Shown piece by piece: positions 11,501-18,999 of a DNA stretch of 34,822 nucleotides. Made by a program: the position numbers and the translations under genes. This stretch comes from an uncultured Bacteroidales bacterium (lineage in GTDB: Bacteria; Bacteroidota; Bacteroidia; Bacteroidales; Bacteroidaceae). Every line of letters begins with the position of its first letter. Within the stretch, counting starts at the first letter, position 1. The notes beneath the pieces are model-generated. The model was not told the origin of the DNA, made no database searches, and saw nothing but the letters and a program-made list of their open reading frames with translations. The stretch lies in assembly GCA_902771725.1 (NCBI GenBank), contig CACXXT010000032.1, positions 1 to 34,822 on the forward strand. The letters run 5' to 3'.

Positions 11501-13798
11501 CCCAAGATTGTGGAGAACGAGAAGGGACTGATGGTCGATTTCGCCATCGTCAGCTCCAGCCTCAACGGCGGCGAGAAGGCCATGGCACTCGACAGCACCA
11601 TCGTCACTCAGTTCGGCGACATCAAGGCCGGCACCGGCAGCTATGCCACCTGGGATCTCACCTGCTCCCTGCTCGGACACTTCACAGATTACGACGTCCG
11701 CGTCAACCACGTCACCAGCTACGGCAATCCCGACCTTTCGCTCCTCGACCAGGTCAGCATCCACGAGCTCATCCACAGTGTCAACGTGAAGTTCGGCGAC
11801 GAACACTACCGCGGCTGGGTCTGCAATGATTTCGAGGACGGTCATGCCGAACCCGACCACATCTATTTCAGCAACGGCACCGACGAGGCGCTGAAGACCC
11901 TCACCGGAATCTCCACCGTCACCGCACTGGGCGACTCCAAGTGGCGCATCACCCTGAACATTCCGCAGCGCGAGTGGTTCTACACCTCCATCGCCGACCC
12001 GACAGGAGGCATCGCCAAGATCGTGGGCATCACCGACGAGACCTCTGGCCAGACCCTCGACCCGCAGAACTTCTGGAAGACGCAGTTCACCATGCAGGAC
12101 GGCTTCGACCCCATCGAGGAAAACAAGCTCCACATCGTGGACTATGCCAACGAACCTGTCACTAAGAGCTATGTCGTAGAATTCGAGCCCACTCCGGAGT
12201 TGCGTCTGGCCGTGGCGTCCATCGACACCATTCCAGACGACAAGGATATCGTCACCGACACCATCAAGCACCTGTCCGTGCGCTTTAACAAGCCTATCCA
12301 GGCCGGAACCTTCACGCGCGATGACATCGTCCTGCGCTACGAAGGCGAGCAGAAAGACACCAACCTGCCCATCACCAAGGCCGAGGACAGCGACAGTATT
12401 TTCTACCTCGATACCAGCAAACTCACGGACAACGGTTACTACACCCTACAGGTGAAGACCGAAGAGATCATCGACCAGGAGAACTTCCCCGGCTACGCTG
12501 CCAAGCAGGTCAAGTGGATGTTCTTCAAGGATGCCCTCGTGCAGTACAACGTTGCGCCGTGGCCAGATCCCAGTATGGGCGCCATCACCTCCAGCACCAC
12601 GGCCTCGGCCGGTACGGAAGGTTATGGATCCAAAGTGACCTTCACCGCCCAGCCTTCCTACGGCTACGCCTTCTCCTATTGGGGTGTACCTATAGGTGTC
12701 TCCGTCACTTCTTCCGGTGCTCCCGCCCGCCGCGAAGGCGGTGCCGGATTCCGCAGAGCTTCCTCCACCTCAATCGATGAGAGCCAAATCGAAAAGATCT
12801 CCACAGACCCCACCATCGAGGTGGAGCTGAACAAGACGCTGGATCTCGTAGCAGTCTTCAAGCCGCAAAAGTTCAACGTCAGCGTGCAGTGCGATGAAGC
12901 CGCAGGTTCCCTCAACTTCGGCACCGGCATCTATGACTACGGCACCGTCGTCAACCTCGAGGCTGCTGCCAAGGACGGCTACCGTCTCCTCGGCTTCGTC
13001 ATCAATGGTACGGAAGTAGCCAGCGAGGGCGGCAAGTACGAGTACACCGTCAGCGGCAACGACAACATCGAAGTGCGCTTCAAGGACCTCAGCCCGCAGA
13101 ACATCATCCTGCAGGACACCCGCGACTACGTCCCCGAAGCCATAGAGGTCGCCAACGTGAAGCTGCAGCGCTCCTTCCGCAAAGGCACCTGGAACACCAT
13201 CTGTCTGCCTTGTGCCGTCGACGACCCGCAGGCTGTCTTCGGCTACGGAACGTTGCTGGCACGCCTGACAGGAATGGAGAACGATGTCATGAACTTCACG
13301 CTCGTCAACCGCATGGAAGCCAACATCCCGTACCTCATCAAGCCCGGCAGCCTCCTGAACTCGACCCTCGTGGCCGACGGTCAGACGAAGACCGCCGTCT
13401 ATGACATCCTGCTCACCAGCATTGAGGAACCCGGAGCCGAAGGTCCCGTCGACGACACCCACCAGGGTGTACAGTTCATCGGCAGCTACAGCGCAGCCCT
13501 CGTGCCCGCCGGTGCTGGCTACTACTACATCTCCAGCGACCAGCTCTACTACATCGATGCTGCAGCCCGCGTGCCCAGTGGCCGCTTCCGCGGTTACTTC
13601 CACGCAGACGGCGAGAATCTTGTCAAAAAGATGGGCGTAGCCATCGGCGAAGAAACCCACGTGGTGGACATCACCGTGCTCCAAACAGATGACATCTACA
13701 GCCTCGACGGCGTACTCCAGCGCAAAGCCGGCAGCGGAGTCAAGGGGCTTGCACCCGGTCTGTACATCATGGGCGGAAAGAAAGTCCTCCTCAAATAG
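5519..13798 (+). CDS. Giant secreted multidomain protein: cohesin-like, CARDB, Calx-beta, Gly/Ser linker, T9SS tail
   Basis: 2759 residues. A signal peptide (hydrophobic core LGALLLALGL, likely cut after AIAQ near residue 28) is followed by a cohesin-like beta domain at about 29-165 (VLRIGEVTFPAGKTAIVPIEL, VGVQFDIRTPYPL, ending NGKITI). CARDB-like domains follow at about 190-310 and 745-860, with Calx-beta-type repeats between (acidic DDDD loops, 'SEGAGPSA', 'LEGDETGA'). A carboxypeptidase-regulatory-like domain lies at about 1177-1262. Residues about 1392-1462 are almost pure Gly with GGGGGS repeats, followed by a Cys-rich stretch. Near the C-terminus there is an SbsA-like Ig domain, an InlB/Listeria-Bacteroides-type repeat (about 2345-2440) and a T9SS tail (IYSLDGVLQ...GLYIMGGKK). 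It is likely a surface scaffold or adhesin. The cohesin-like domain next to a dockerin-like neighbour suggests, but does not show, that the two proteins bind each other. I see no enzyme domain. Confidence 0.88.
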   Translation: MKTYNRFHKVLGALLLALGLNVASAIAQTNVLRIGEVTFPAGKTAIVPIELENQSDIVGVQFDIRTPYPLKAFVDENNGESLVKLNPQRATDHAFTIKQTYSSGTVRRYRIMLYSETNEKISGSSGTLLSLQMDLPETLTNGEVLSVSFYENTDNYYATDHGVTILSDRAGNNVASGSVNGKITIEVIPRPDLFPSEVKVAQTLARPGDQLDFSWNVTNQGDMGTGAGWTEKLFLENENKSRVYVGTTAYEGTLEVGATVQRSFSLNLDEFPGISGACRPVVQILPAANCGEIPLTQDNNTAAGSAYSLNVRKFLKLTAYKNTIPEKNTNSSYACELRRTGDLSITETFAVITRDRAGNTNRLKVNSNGSGTVRFDKNVSKVNFYVYPINNQDINVDPVVDIIVNENKNNGYDTVVDSVLIDDDDLIPLTLETDQGEYNEGDVMKVTASVPQHYYPGDIYVYLTIEQGKRFKLPQRIVIPEGETSAFVYVNVLQDQTPANDINVTITGTAERHVKASTVFTLKDDDTPAISMTLSPTTVSEGAGPSAILGTITRTEVTNNKITIKLSDDGSNDIYYSQTTLTMPAGTTTINFPLGVRDNAIVDGDRIVNIRAAVYITDCNCSAIGDKQASVEVPITITDDDGQALSLSLNRSTILEGDETGATLTVTRNTTENSEPLTVSLESDATDVNIPAAITIPAGQTKGTAVITAPSNSTEEGDRTISIIAKATDFSSGSTWLLISDRTLPDAIIESATLNLPTGSPAGTIAAGGSYSVTIVLKNIGAAALPSGILVQVLQNGTAVSSMNTQQAIPQGETLTLTAHLQASDVPGNYTVQAIVNPKNAVAELLYVNNSSEQQTLTVSSLYAFTIAADKSAYKDEDVITLSGAVTATGNSSVSGIHVEPYVIFNGKRTALDCVTDETGHFSVVYERPESFRGHFIYGICNPGEGQTTEAGTFDVYGLERVYSNYIKHELFKDEPYEGTISIKNLSPLALNNIQPTISGDVANYELEVGSVSMLKGDSIAVINYRICGHAASTGNDWERIAITFTSDEGATLVVNTYNYTRLHTPKLVVSPTSINTTVTKGVVRNYPIYVTNSGMAETGRINIDLPQSMASFVSLATPADMPSLQPGDTAQVILRFNPGNYDVNVIQKGNIAINCERGNGVPVYFNVKVVSESKGNLRVRVQDENTIYGNKDGEKPYVKDATVQLKDYNTGATIVSGKTPDSSSNGILFENVPEGVYQLYVTADKHDSYRQNILINPGETSDHTAVISYQAISVSWDVVETEVEDEYEIVTTVSYETHVPVPVVRMTMPEVIDFKKIDFGHSTMINIVLRNDGLITAEDCHVDIPTVKGFTLTPLVEAKDFKIPAQQSYTIPVRIVRNAENVQYGGSQTSTGGGGGGGEGPGGGDGPGGGAGGGGAGGGGGGSTGGGGGSGGGGGSGGGGGSGGGGGSGGGGGSDGGGGEGGYVPCGLDFGGGYSWQCSLFKKSASMGAHTGTGVTNCGGGSSGGPGWYGGGGIGGGVGNPGELVLNGASSGGKLLDWSKINVPCPPDTCNIWDCVTQFIPYYDCVKAGVETVKADWEGAKESGKSCALGFVPVLSDVLTVVTCMSVAFDCLMSDLYHAPRLRNAPILKANSNKIPELMQSYFNKIKPYVTHAQCYVDYAKECYGASEMVDNITAELTQAIELVDARLVELDDEGRLMTMDPLTEIPEAETDGATDPYGILPLLPQKQAIFYDFDVRRYVQRCINTRKLLLGQTVDSDNYIDNSRIEILREREDSCKMALVDMGFATWEELVQSANADYLEYAEGQSKNTCATVKLEIEQKLVLTRQAFRGTLTMENGTSTQLTDIDLAVAVTNMLGEQATSHEFQINFESIDGFEGTVTGPWTLPGHSKGVATILFIPTKYAAPDTLTTYSFGGTLTWNDGTTTQSRSLYPVKLQVKPSPELDLTYFMQRDIYGDNPLTKDVIEPVVPAEFTVLLHNKGKGDATNVRMYTKQPKIVENEKGLMVDFAIVSSSLNGGEKAMALDSTIVTQFGDIKAGTGSYATWDLTCSLLGHFTDYDVRVNHVTSYGNPDLSLLDQVSIHELIHSVNVKFGDEHYRGWVCNDFEDGHAEPDHIYFSNGTDEALKTLTGISTVTALGDSKWRITLNIPQREWFYTSIADPTGGIAKIVGITDETSGQTLDPQNFWKTQFTMQDGFDPIEENKLHIVDYANEPVTKSYVVEFEPTPELRLAVASIDTIPDDKDIVTDTIKHLSVRFNKPIQAGTFTRDDIVLRYEGEQKDTNLPITKAEDSDSIFYLDTSKLTDNGYYTLQVKTEEIIDQENFPGYAAKQVKWMFFKDALVQYNVAPWPDPSMGAITSSTTASAGTEGYGSKVTFTAQPSYGYAFSYWGVPIGVSVTSSGAPARREGGAGFRRASSTSIDESQIEKISTDPTIEVELNKTLDLVAVFKPQKFNVSVQCDEAAGSLNFGTGIYDYGTVVNLEAAAKDGYRLLGFVINGTEVASEGGKYEYTVSGNDNIEVRFKDLSPQNIILQDTRDYVPEAIEVANVKLQRSFRKGTWNTICLPCAVDDPQAVFGYGTLLARLTGMENDVMNFTLVNRMEANIPYLIKPGSLLNSTLVADGQTKTAVYDILLTSIEEPGAEGPVDDTHQGVQFIGSYSAALVPAGAGYYYISSDQLYYIDAAARVPSGRFRGYFHADGENLVKKMGVAIGEETHVVDITVLQTDDIYSLDGVLQRKAGSGVKGLAPGLYIMGGKKVLLK
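9794..9883 (+). repeat. Five 18-bp tandem repeats encoding GGGGGS
   Basis: Units start at 9794, 9812, 9830, 9848 and 9866. The first four are identical (GGTGGCGGTGGCGGCTCC); the fifth has silent changes. They sit inside a longer Gly-rich tract (about 9693-9905) and encode a flexible linker. Identity at DNA level implies recent expansion by slippage, so copy number is probably variable. Confidence 0.95.
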
Positions 13799-13820
13799 CA
13801 CACGCTGCTGAATCATTGAA

Positions 13821-13882
13821 CGCCTCCGTGGAGTCCGTGGCTCACGTTCTCGAAACGTTGCCCCGCGAACCTCACGGAGGCG
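13821..13882 (+). terminator. Possible hairpin terminator after the giant gene
   Basis: CGCCTCCGTG (13821-13830) pairs perfectly with CACGGAGGCG (13873-13882) about 25 bp after the stop codon. The loop is long (42 nt) and there is no strong T-tract, so it may instead be an RNA-stability structure or a small palindromic repeat. Confidence 0.4.
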
Positions 13883-13978
13883 AACTTTGCAGTAACCATA
13901 AAAGAGAAAAAGAAGTGGAAAAACACGTAGAGCGTGAGAAAAAGTGATATTTTCTTCTCGCCTTTCAATAATAATATG

Positions 13979-13986
13979 TAAATTTG
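13979..13986 (+). promoter_or_regulatory. Candidate Bacteroidetes -7 element (TAAATTTG)
   Basis: TAAATTTG matches the TAnnTTTG -7 consensus of the Bacteroidetes primary sigma factor and lies 66 bp before the carboxynorspermidine dehydrogenase start. No convincing TTTG is found 18-20 bp upstream, so this is a partial match. Confidence 0.45.
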
Positions 13987-14052
13987 CCGCGAATTTGGCC
14001 CAAAACGGGTAAATGAACGAACAATAAAAAAACATATTGAATATTGAAAACT

Positions 14053-15291
14053 ATGGGAAAAGTACTGATTATCGGCGCCGGAGGCGTTGCCACCGTTGCC
14101 GCACACAAGGTGGCCCAGAACCCCGATGTGTTCTCAGAGATCATGATTGCCTCGCGCACCAAGGCAAAATGCGACCGACTGGCAGCAGCCGTTGAGAAGG
14201 CCACTGGATATAAAGGAATACGCACCGCGCGCGTGGATGCCGACAACGTACCAGAGCTGGTAGAGCTTCTCTCTGCCTACAAGCCGGACATCGTCGTCAA
14301 CCTCGCCCTGCCCTATCAGGATCTGACAATCATGGAAGCTTGCCTGCAGACAGGCTGTAACTACCTCGACACCGCCAACTACGAACCCAAGGACGAGGCA
14401 CATTTCGAGTACAGCTGGCAATGGGCCTACCGCGAACGCTTCGAGCAGGCAGGACTGACCGCCATCCTCGGCTGCGGCTTCGACCCGGGCGTGACCAGTA
14501 TCTACACCGCCTATGCTGCCAAGCACCACTTCAGCGAGATTCAGTACCTCGATATCGTGGACTGCAACGCCGGCGACCACCACAAAGCCTTCGCCACCAA
14601 CTTCAACCCCGAAATCAACATCCGCGAGATTACCCAGAAGGGACTCTACTGGGAAGATGGCCGCTGGGTGGAGACCGAGCCACTGGAAATCCACAAGGAT
14701 CTGACATATCCTGAGATAGGTCCTCGCGACAGCTATCTGCTGCACCACGAGGAAATAGAGTCGCTGGTCATCAACTACCCCACTATCCGTCGCGCTCGCT
14801 TCTGGATGACCTTCGGACAGCAGTACCTCAAACACCTCGAAGTCATACAGAACATCGGCATGAGCCGCATCGATGAAATCGAGTACGAAGCACCGCTGGC
14901 CGACGGCACCGGCACGGCCAAGGTGAAGATTGTCCCCCTGCAGTTCCTGAAGGCCGTGCTGCCCAATCCCCAGGACCTCGGCGAGAACTACGAGGGCCAG
15001 ACCTCCATCGGTTGCCGCATCCGTGGCATCGGAAAGGACGGCAAGGAGCACACCTATTATGTATATAACAACTGCTCCCACCGTGCTGCCTACGAGGAAA
15101 CCGGCATGCAGGGCGTCTCCTACACCACAGGCGTCCCCGCCATGATCGGCGCCATGATGTTCCTCACCGGCAAGTGGGTGAAGCCCGGCGTGCACAACGT
15201 CGAGGAGTTCGACCCGGATCCCTTCATGGAACAGCTCAACAAGCAAGGCCTGCCCTGGCACGAGCTGCATGACATCGACCTGGAACTCTAA
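14053..15291 (+). CDS. Carboxynorspermidine dehydrogenase (saccharopine dehydrogenase family)
   Basis: 412 residues from the ATG at 14053. A TTG three codons earlier would only add a short tail before the nucleotide-binding motif, so ATG is preferred. The N-terminus MGKVLIIGAGGVATVAAHK is a Rossmann NAD(P)H-binding loop, followed by strand and helix patterns typical of the LYS9/saccharopine dehydrogenase-like family (KPDIVVNLALPY, CNYLDTANYEP, GCGFDPGVTSIY). In Bacteroidetes and related gut bacteria, proteins of this length and sequence reductively condense aspartate-semialdehyde with a diamine to make carboxy(nor)spermidine, the first step of an alternative spermidine route. The decarboxylase partner is not in the window. 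recA follows 61 bp downstream on the same strand. Confidence 0.85.
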   Translation: MGKVLIIGAGGVATVAAHKVAQNPDVFSEIMIASRTKAKCDRLAAAVEKATGYKGIRTARVDADNVPELVELLSAYKPDIVVNLALPYQDLTIMEACLQTGCNYLDTANYEPKDEAHFEYSWQWAYRERFEQAGLTAILGCGFDPGVTSIYTAYAAKHHFSEIQYLDIVDCNAGDHHKAFATNFNPEINIREITQKGLYWEDGRWVETEPLEIHKDLTYPEIGPRDSYLLHHEEIESLVINYPTIRRARFWMTFGQQYLKHLEVIQNIGMSRIDEIEYEAPLADGTGTAKVKIVPLQFLKAVLPNPQDLGENYEGQTSIGCRIRGIGKDGKEHTYYVYNNCSHRAAYEETGMQGVSYTTGVPAMIGAMMFLTGKWVKPGVHNVEEFDPDPFMEQLNKQGLPWHELHDIDLEL

Positions 15292-15310
15292 AAACAGCAT
15301 CTCGGCATCA

Positions 15311-15350
15311 CGAAATATCGAACTATCGAAATAACGAAATATCGAAATAA
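15311..15350 (+). repeat. AT-rich CGAAATA/ATCGAAATA direct repeats before recA
   Basis: The 61-bp gap before recA is largely iterations of (T)ATCGAAATA and (A)CGAAATA, ending 2 bp before the recA ATG. No TAnnTTTG promoter is visible in this gap, so recA may be read from upstream, with the repeats acting as an unstructured A-rich leader. Confidence 0.7.
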
Positions 15351-15352
15351 AT

Positions 15353-16411
15353 ATGGCAAAAAAAGTAGAACAAGCCCCATTGAACGATCTGGCTGCACGC
15401 CTGCAAGCCCTGCAAATGGCAACCGCCAAGATAGAGAAAGACTTCGGCAAGGGAAGCATCATGCGCCTGGGCGGTCAGGCTTCCGAGAAGATTGACGTTA
15501 TCCCCACAGGCAGCATCGGCCTCAACCATGCCCTGGGCGTAGGCGGCTATCCTCGCGGACGCATCATCGAAATCTATGGTCCCGAATCTTCCGGTAAGAC
15601 CACCCTCACCATCCATGCTATCGCCGAGGCTCAGAAAGCAGGAGGCATCGCTGCCTTCATCGATGCTGAGCACGCCTTCGACCCCAGCTATGCCAAGAAA
15701 CTCGGAGTCAACCTCGAAGAACTCTGGATTTCCCAGCCCGACAACGGCGAACAGGCATTGGCCATCGCCGACCAGCTCATCAGCTCTGCCGCCGTGGACC
15801 TCGTCGTCATCGACTCCGTGGCTGCACTGACCCCAAAGGCTGAAATAGAAGGCGACATGGGCGACAACAAGGTCGGACTTCAGGCACGCCTGATGAGCCA
15901 GGCCCTGCGCAAGCTCACCGCTACCATCAGCAAGACCAAGACCTGCTGCATCTTCATCAACCAGTTGCGCGAGAAGATTGGCGTCATGTTCGGAAACCCC
16001 GAAACCACCACTGGCGGCAATGCCCTGAAGTTCTACTCCAGCGTACGACTGGACATCCGCAAGGTCACCACCCTGAAGGATGGCGACGAAGCCATCGGCA
16101 ACCAGGTCCGCGTGAAGGTCGTCAAGAACAAGGTGGCACCACCCTTCCGCAAGGCAGAGTTCGAGATCAGCTTCGGTGAAGGTATCTCCAGGACGGGCGA
16201 ACTCGTGGACCTCGGCGTGGAACTGGGCATCATCAAGAAGTCCGGCTCCTGGTTCAGCTACGAAGACTCCAAGATTGGTCAGGGACGCGACGCCGTGAAG
16301 AAAGCCCTCCGCGACAACCCCGAACTCTCCGAGGAAATCGAAGCCAAAATCACTGCAGCCTTCGACAGCGGCAAGGAACCGGCCGAGCCCAAGGAGGAAA
16401 AAGAAGACTAA
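15353..16411 (+). CDS. recA: Recombinase RecA
   Basis: 352 residues, a normal RecA length. It contains Walker A GPESSGKT (about residues 77-84), the Walker B region [10 protein letters not shown], the DNA-binding/inter-subunit segment with [20 protein letters not shown], and the acidic C-terminal tail rich in Glu and Lys. RecA forms ATP-dependent filaments on single-stranded DNA for homologous recombination and triggers LexA self-cleavage where a LexA system exists. The ATG lies directly after the A-rich repeat leader. A hairpin terminator follows 15 bp after the stop, so recA ends its transcription unit. Confidence 0.99.
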   Translation: MAKKVEQAPLNDLAARLQALQMATAKIEKDFGKGSIMRLGGQASEKIDVIPTGSIGLNHALGVGGYPRGRIIEIYGPESSGKTTLTIHAIAEAQKAGGIAAFIDAEHAFDPSYAKKLGVNLEELWISQPDNGEQALAIADQLISSAAVDLVVIDSVAALTPKAEIEGDMGDNKVGLQARLMSQALRKLTATISKTKTCCIFINQLREKIGVMFGNPETTTGGNALKFYSSVRLDIRKVTTLKDGDEAIGNQVRVKVVKNKVAPPFRKAEFEISFGEGISRTGELVDLGVELGIIKKSGSWFSYEDSKIGQGRDAVKKALRDNPELSEEIEAKITAAFDSGKEPAEPKEEKED

Positions 16412-16426
16412 GAACACAACACCACA

Positions 16427-16456
16427 GGGGGGATATGCTGCTTGCAGGATATCCCC
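16427..16456 (+). terminator. Hairpin terminator downstream of recA
   Basis: GGGGATAT (16429-16436) pairs with ATATCCCC (16449-16456), with extra CTG/CAG pairing inside the loop. The T-rich stretch TTCCTATTACTTTC follows. This fits an intrinsic terminator with an imperfect T-tract. Confidence 0.75.
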
Positions 16457-16560
16457 TTCCTATTACTTTCAAAGCTAAATCCCCTTAGGGCACAGATCTT
16501 ATACCATGGGTTTATATATACATCAAAACCACCTTACTAACCAAAAGAACCACGAAGACT

Positions 16561-18999
16561 ATGAGAAGGACATTCATTACCTATATTTTTTTAGTCATCG
16601 TCTCCCTGATCAGTGCGCAAACGCTGAAAATTGATGCCGGGCAAGAGGTGGCACGTGTGTCGCCACTCATCTATGGTGCCGGAGCAGAAGATGTCAACCA
16701 CGAAATCTATGGTGGGCTTTACGACCAACGCATCTTTGGCGAGAGCTTTGAAGAAGATGCCGTCAGCCAAATGGAAGGGTGGCGGCAGTTCGACAATGAC
16801 TGGACTCTTTCTGGCGATATCCTGCAACTCATCACCAACGGCCATGGTAAGATTATCTACGAAGACCAGCTACAGAGTAAGGGGTTCTGTGAAGTGGAGG
16901 TACGCCTCGATGGACAACGCCCCATCGCAGGTTTCATACTCTATGTTACCGACCCCGGTAATGGAGCCGACCGCTTCAACGGCTACGAGATTGCACTGGA
17001 CTGCGACGACCGCACTTTCGTCTTTGGCAAACACCAGCAAAACTGGCAACCCATAGCCAACTTTAGCGTAAGTTTCGACCCCAAGGCCTGGAACCATCTG
17101 CGCGTGGACTATGATGCAGCCCACTTTGTGGTGACTCTGAACGACAAAAAGATCTATGAATACACCGACAAGACAAATCCCCTGCTCCGCGGGCAGCTCG
17201 GTCTACGCTCCTTCGATGGCTCTGCCAGCTTCCGCAACCTGAAGGTGAATGACATCCCGGTCATCTTCCATGCCGCCGTCTCCGGAGTATCGTCAATGTG
17301 GGATCCCGTGGGCGAAGGCACTTTCTCGCACGACCGTTCCACTGCCTACACGGGACTCTACTCCCAGAAGTTCACAGGCACATCCGGCACCGGAGTGAGC
17401 AACATGGGGCTCAACCACTGGGGCATCGGTCTCAGTCAAGGTGAACAGATGCAAGGCTGCATCTACCTCAAGGGCGCAGTCGACAAGGCCATTGCCGTAC
17501 TGCAGAGCAACGACGGGCAACACGAATACGCCCGTCAGGAACTCACAGGAATCACCTCTTCCTGGCAGCGTTTTGCCCTTTCACTGACGCCCGACACCAA
17601 TGACCCGAATGCACGCTTCGCCATTCTCCTTGCCGATGACGGCTCCCTATGGGCAGATCAGGCGATGCTCTACACCCAGCACTTTCCCTATCGCAAGGAC
17701 ATCACCGACGCCTTTCAGCAGCAAGGCCTGACCTTCCTGCGCTATGGAGGCTGCATGGTCAATGCCTCCGGTTTCCGTGTAAAAGACCAGATGGGACCCA
17801 TCGAGCAACGTCCTCCCTACGAAGGATGGTGGTATAAGAACAGCTCCAACGGATTTGGGATCAAGGAGTTCGTACATTTTGCCCGGATGATAGGAACCGA
17901 ACCATGCTTTGGCGTGAACATCGAGGACTCGCCTTCCGATGTGCTCGACCTGCTCCGCGAGCTGGAACCATACAACATCCACTATCTGCAGATTGGTAAC
18001 GAGGAAAACATCAACACCGATGCCCTTTCAGCCTACCAACACTACATCGACCGATTTCTCCTGTTTTACGATGCCATCCACCCTTCCTATCCCGACATCC
18101 AGTTCATCTCTGCTGCCTGGTGGCGAAGCGACAACACCCCACTGATGGAACATACCTTCAAAGCCCTCGACGGCAAATGTGCCCTTTGGGACTATCACCC
18201 TTGGACCGAGACCTTCGACCAGGCGCGTTCTGCGGCTCAGGAAGTAAAGAAGATGCAGCAGTTCTTCCTGCAATGGAACCCGCAGACCACCATGCGGTGT
18301 GCCATCCTCGAGGAGAATGGCAACATCCACAATCTCCAACGCGGCCTGACCCACGCCATGATGCTCAACGCCGTGCGACGCACCAATGGCTTCGTGCCGC
18401 TGGATAGTCCCGCCAATGCCCTGCAGCCCTACCTGCAAAACGACAATGGATGGGATCAGGGACAGATATTCTTCGACACCCGGAAATCATGGGGTCAACC
18501 ACCTTACTACGTCCAGCAGATGGCAGCACGCCACCACCAGCCCATCGTCGTCCAGTCCTCCGTCACCAACAGCGCCCTGGATGTCACCGTCACCCGTAAT
18601 GAGGAGGGCGATACCCTCGTCGCTCATATCGTCAACACCGGAACCACACGCCGAATGCTGACACTGAACCTCCTGCAGCCTGCCACCATCCGCAGCATTC
18701 ATGCCACCAGTATTAGCGGCTCTGCTGACGACCGCAACCTGCCGGACAATCCCGAAAAGATTGTGCCCGTTGAGGAAGAACTCGACGCCAATGCCCGCGT
18801 ATCTATCAAAGGATACAGCTACACCATCCTCAGAATTGTAATTGACAAGGCCGACCACGTCCAGCCCCTCTCCGCCGATGCCGGATCCCATGAAGTCTAT
18901 GACCTTCAAGGCAGACGGGTACCCTTGCCCGCAGAAGTAATTGCCAAGCAACGCCCAGGGCTCTACATTGCCAATCACCAAAAGACCATCCTCAAGTAA
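16561..18999 (+). CDS. Secreted GH51 alpha-L-arabinofuranosidase with T9SS tail
   Basis: 812 residues. The signal peptide (ITYIFLVIVSLISA) is followed by the GH51 entry motif 'SPLIYGAGAEDVNHEIYGGLYDQ'-like region. Residues about 75-235 are a concanavalin-like/LamG or CBM66-type insertion, and about 255-385 a CBM4-like beta domain. The catalytic TIM barrel carries the acid/base in LQIGNEEN (E481) and the likely nucleophile in CAILEENGN (E584 or E585). The C-terminus has a T9SS sorting tail (VYDLQGRRV...GLYIANHQK). The family removes terminal alpha-L-arabinofuranosyl residues from arabinan, arabinoxylan or arabinogalactan; the exact substrate cannot be told. Its stop overlaps the next gene's start (TAATG), so the two are translationally coupled and should act on the same glycan. 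Confidence 0.9.
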   Translation: MRRTFITYIFLVIVSLISAQTLKIDAGQEVARVSPLIYGAGAEDVNHEIYGGLYDQRIFGESFEEDAVSQMEGWRQFDNDWTLSGDILQLITNGHGKIIYEDQLQSKGFCEVEVRLDGQRPIAGFILYVTDPGNGADRFNGYEIALDCDDRTFVFGKHQQNWQPIANFSVSFDPKAWNHLRVDYDAAHFVVTLNDKKIYEYTDKTNPLLRGQLGLRSFDGSASFRNLKVNDIPVIFHAAVSGVSSMWDPVGEGTFSHDRSTAYTGLYSQKFTGTSGTGVSNMGLNHWGIGLSQGEQMQGCIYLKGAVDKAIAVLQSNDGQHEYARQELTGITSSWQRFALSLTPDTNDPNARFAILLADDGSLWADQAMLYTQHFPYRKDITDAFQQQGLTFLRYGGCMVNASGFRVKDQMGPIEQRPPYEGWWYKNSSNGFGIKEFVHFARMIGTEPCFGVNIEDSPSDVLDLLRELEPYNIHYLQIGNEENINTDALSAYQHYIDRFLLFYDAIHPSYPDIQFISAAWWRSDNTPLMEHTFKALDGKCALWDYHPWTETFDQARSAAQEVKKMQQFFLQWNPQTTMRCAILEENGNIHNLQRGLTHAMMLNAVRRTNGFVPLDSPANALQPYLQNDNGWDQGQIFFDTRKSWGQPPYYVQQMAARHHQPIVVQSSVTNSALDVTVTRNEEGDTLVAHIVNTGTTRRMLTLNLLQPATIRSIHATSISGSADDRNLPDNPEKIVPVEEELDANARVSIKGYSYTILRIVIDKADHVQPLSADAGSHEVYDLQGRRVPLPAEVIAKQRPGLYIANHQKTILK

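Noticed and set aside
11762..11776. HELIH (HExxH zinc-protease-like) motif in the giant protein
   Set aside because: There is no surrounding protease fold or third ligand pattern that I can recognise, and the stretch lies in a beta-rich adhesin-like region; chance occurrence is likely.
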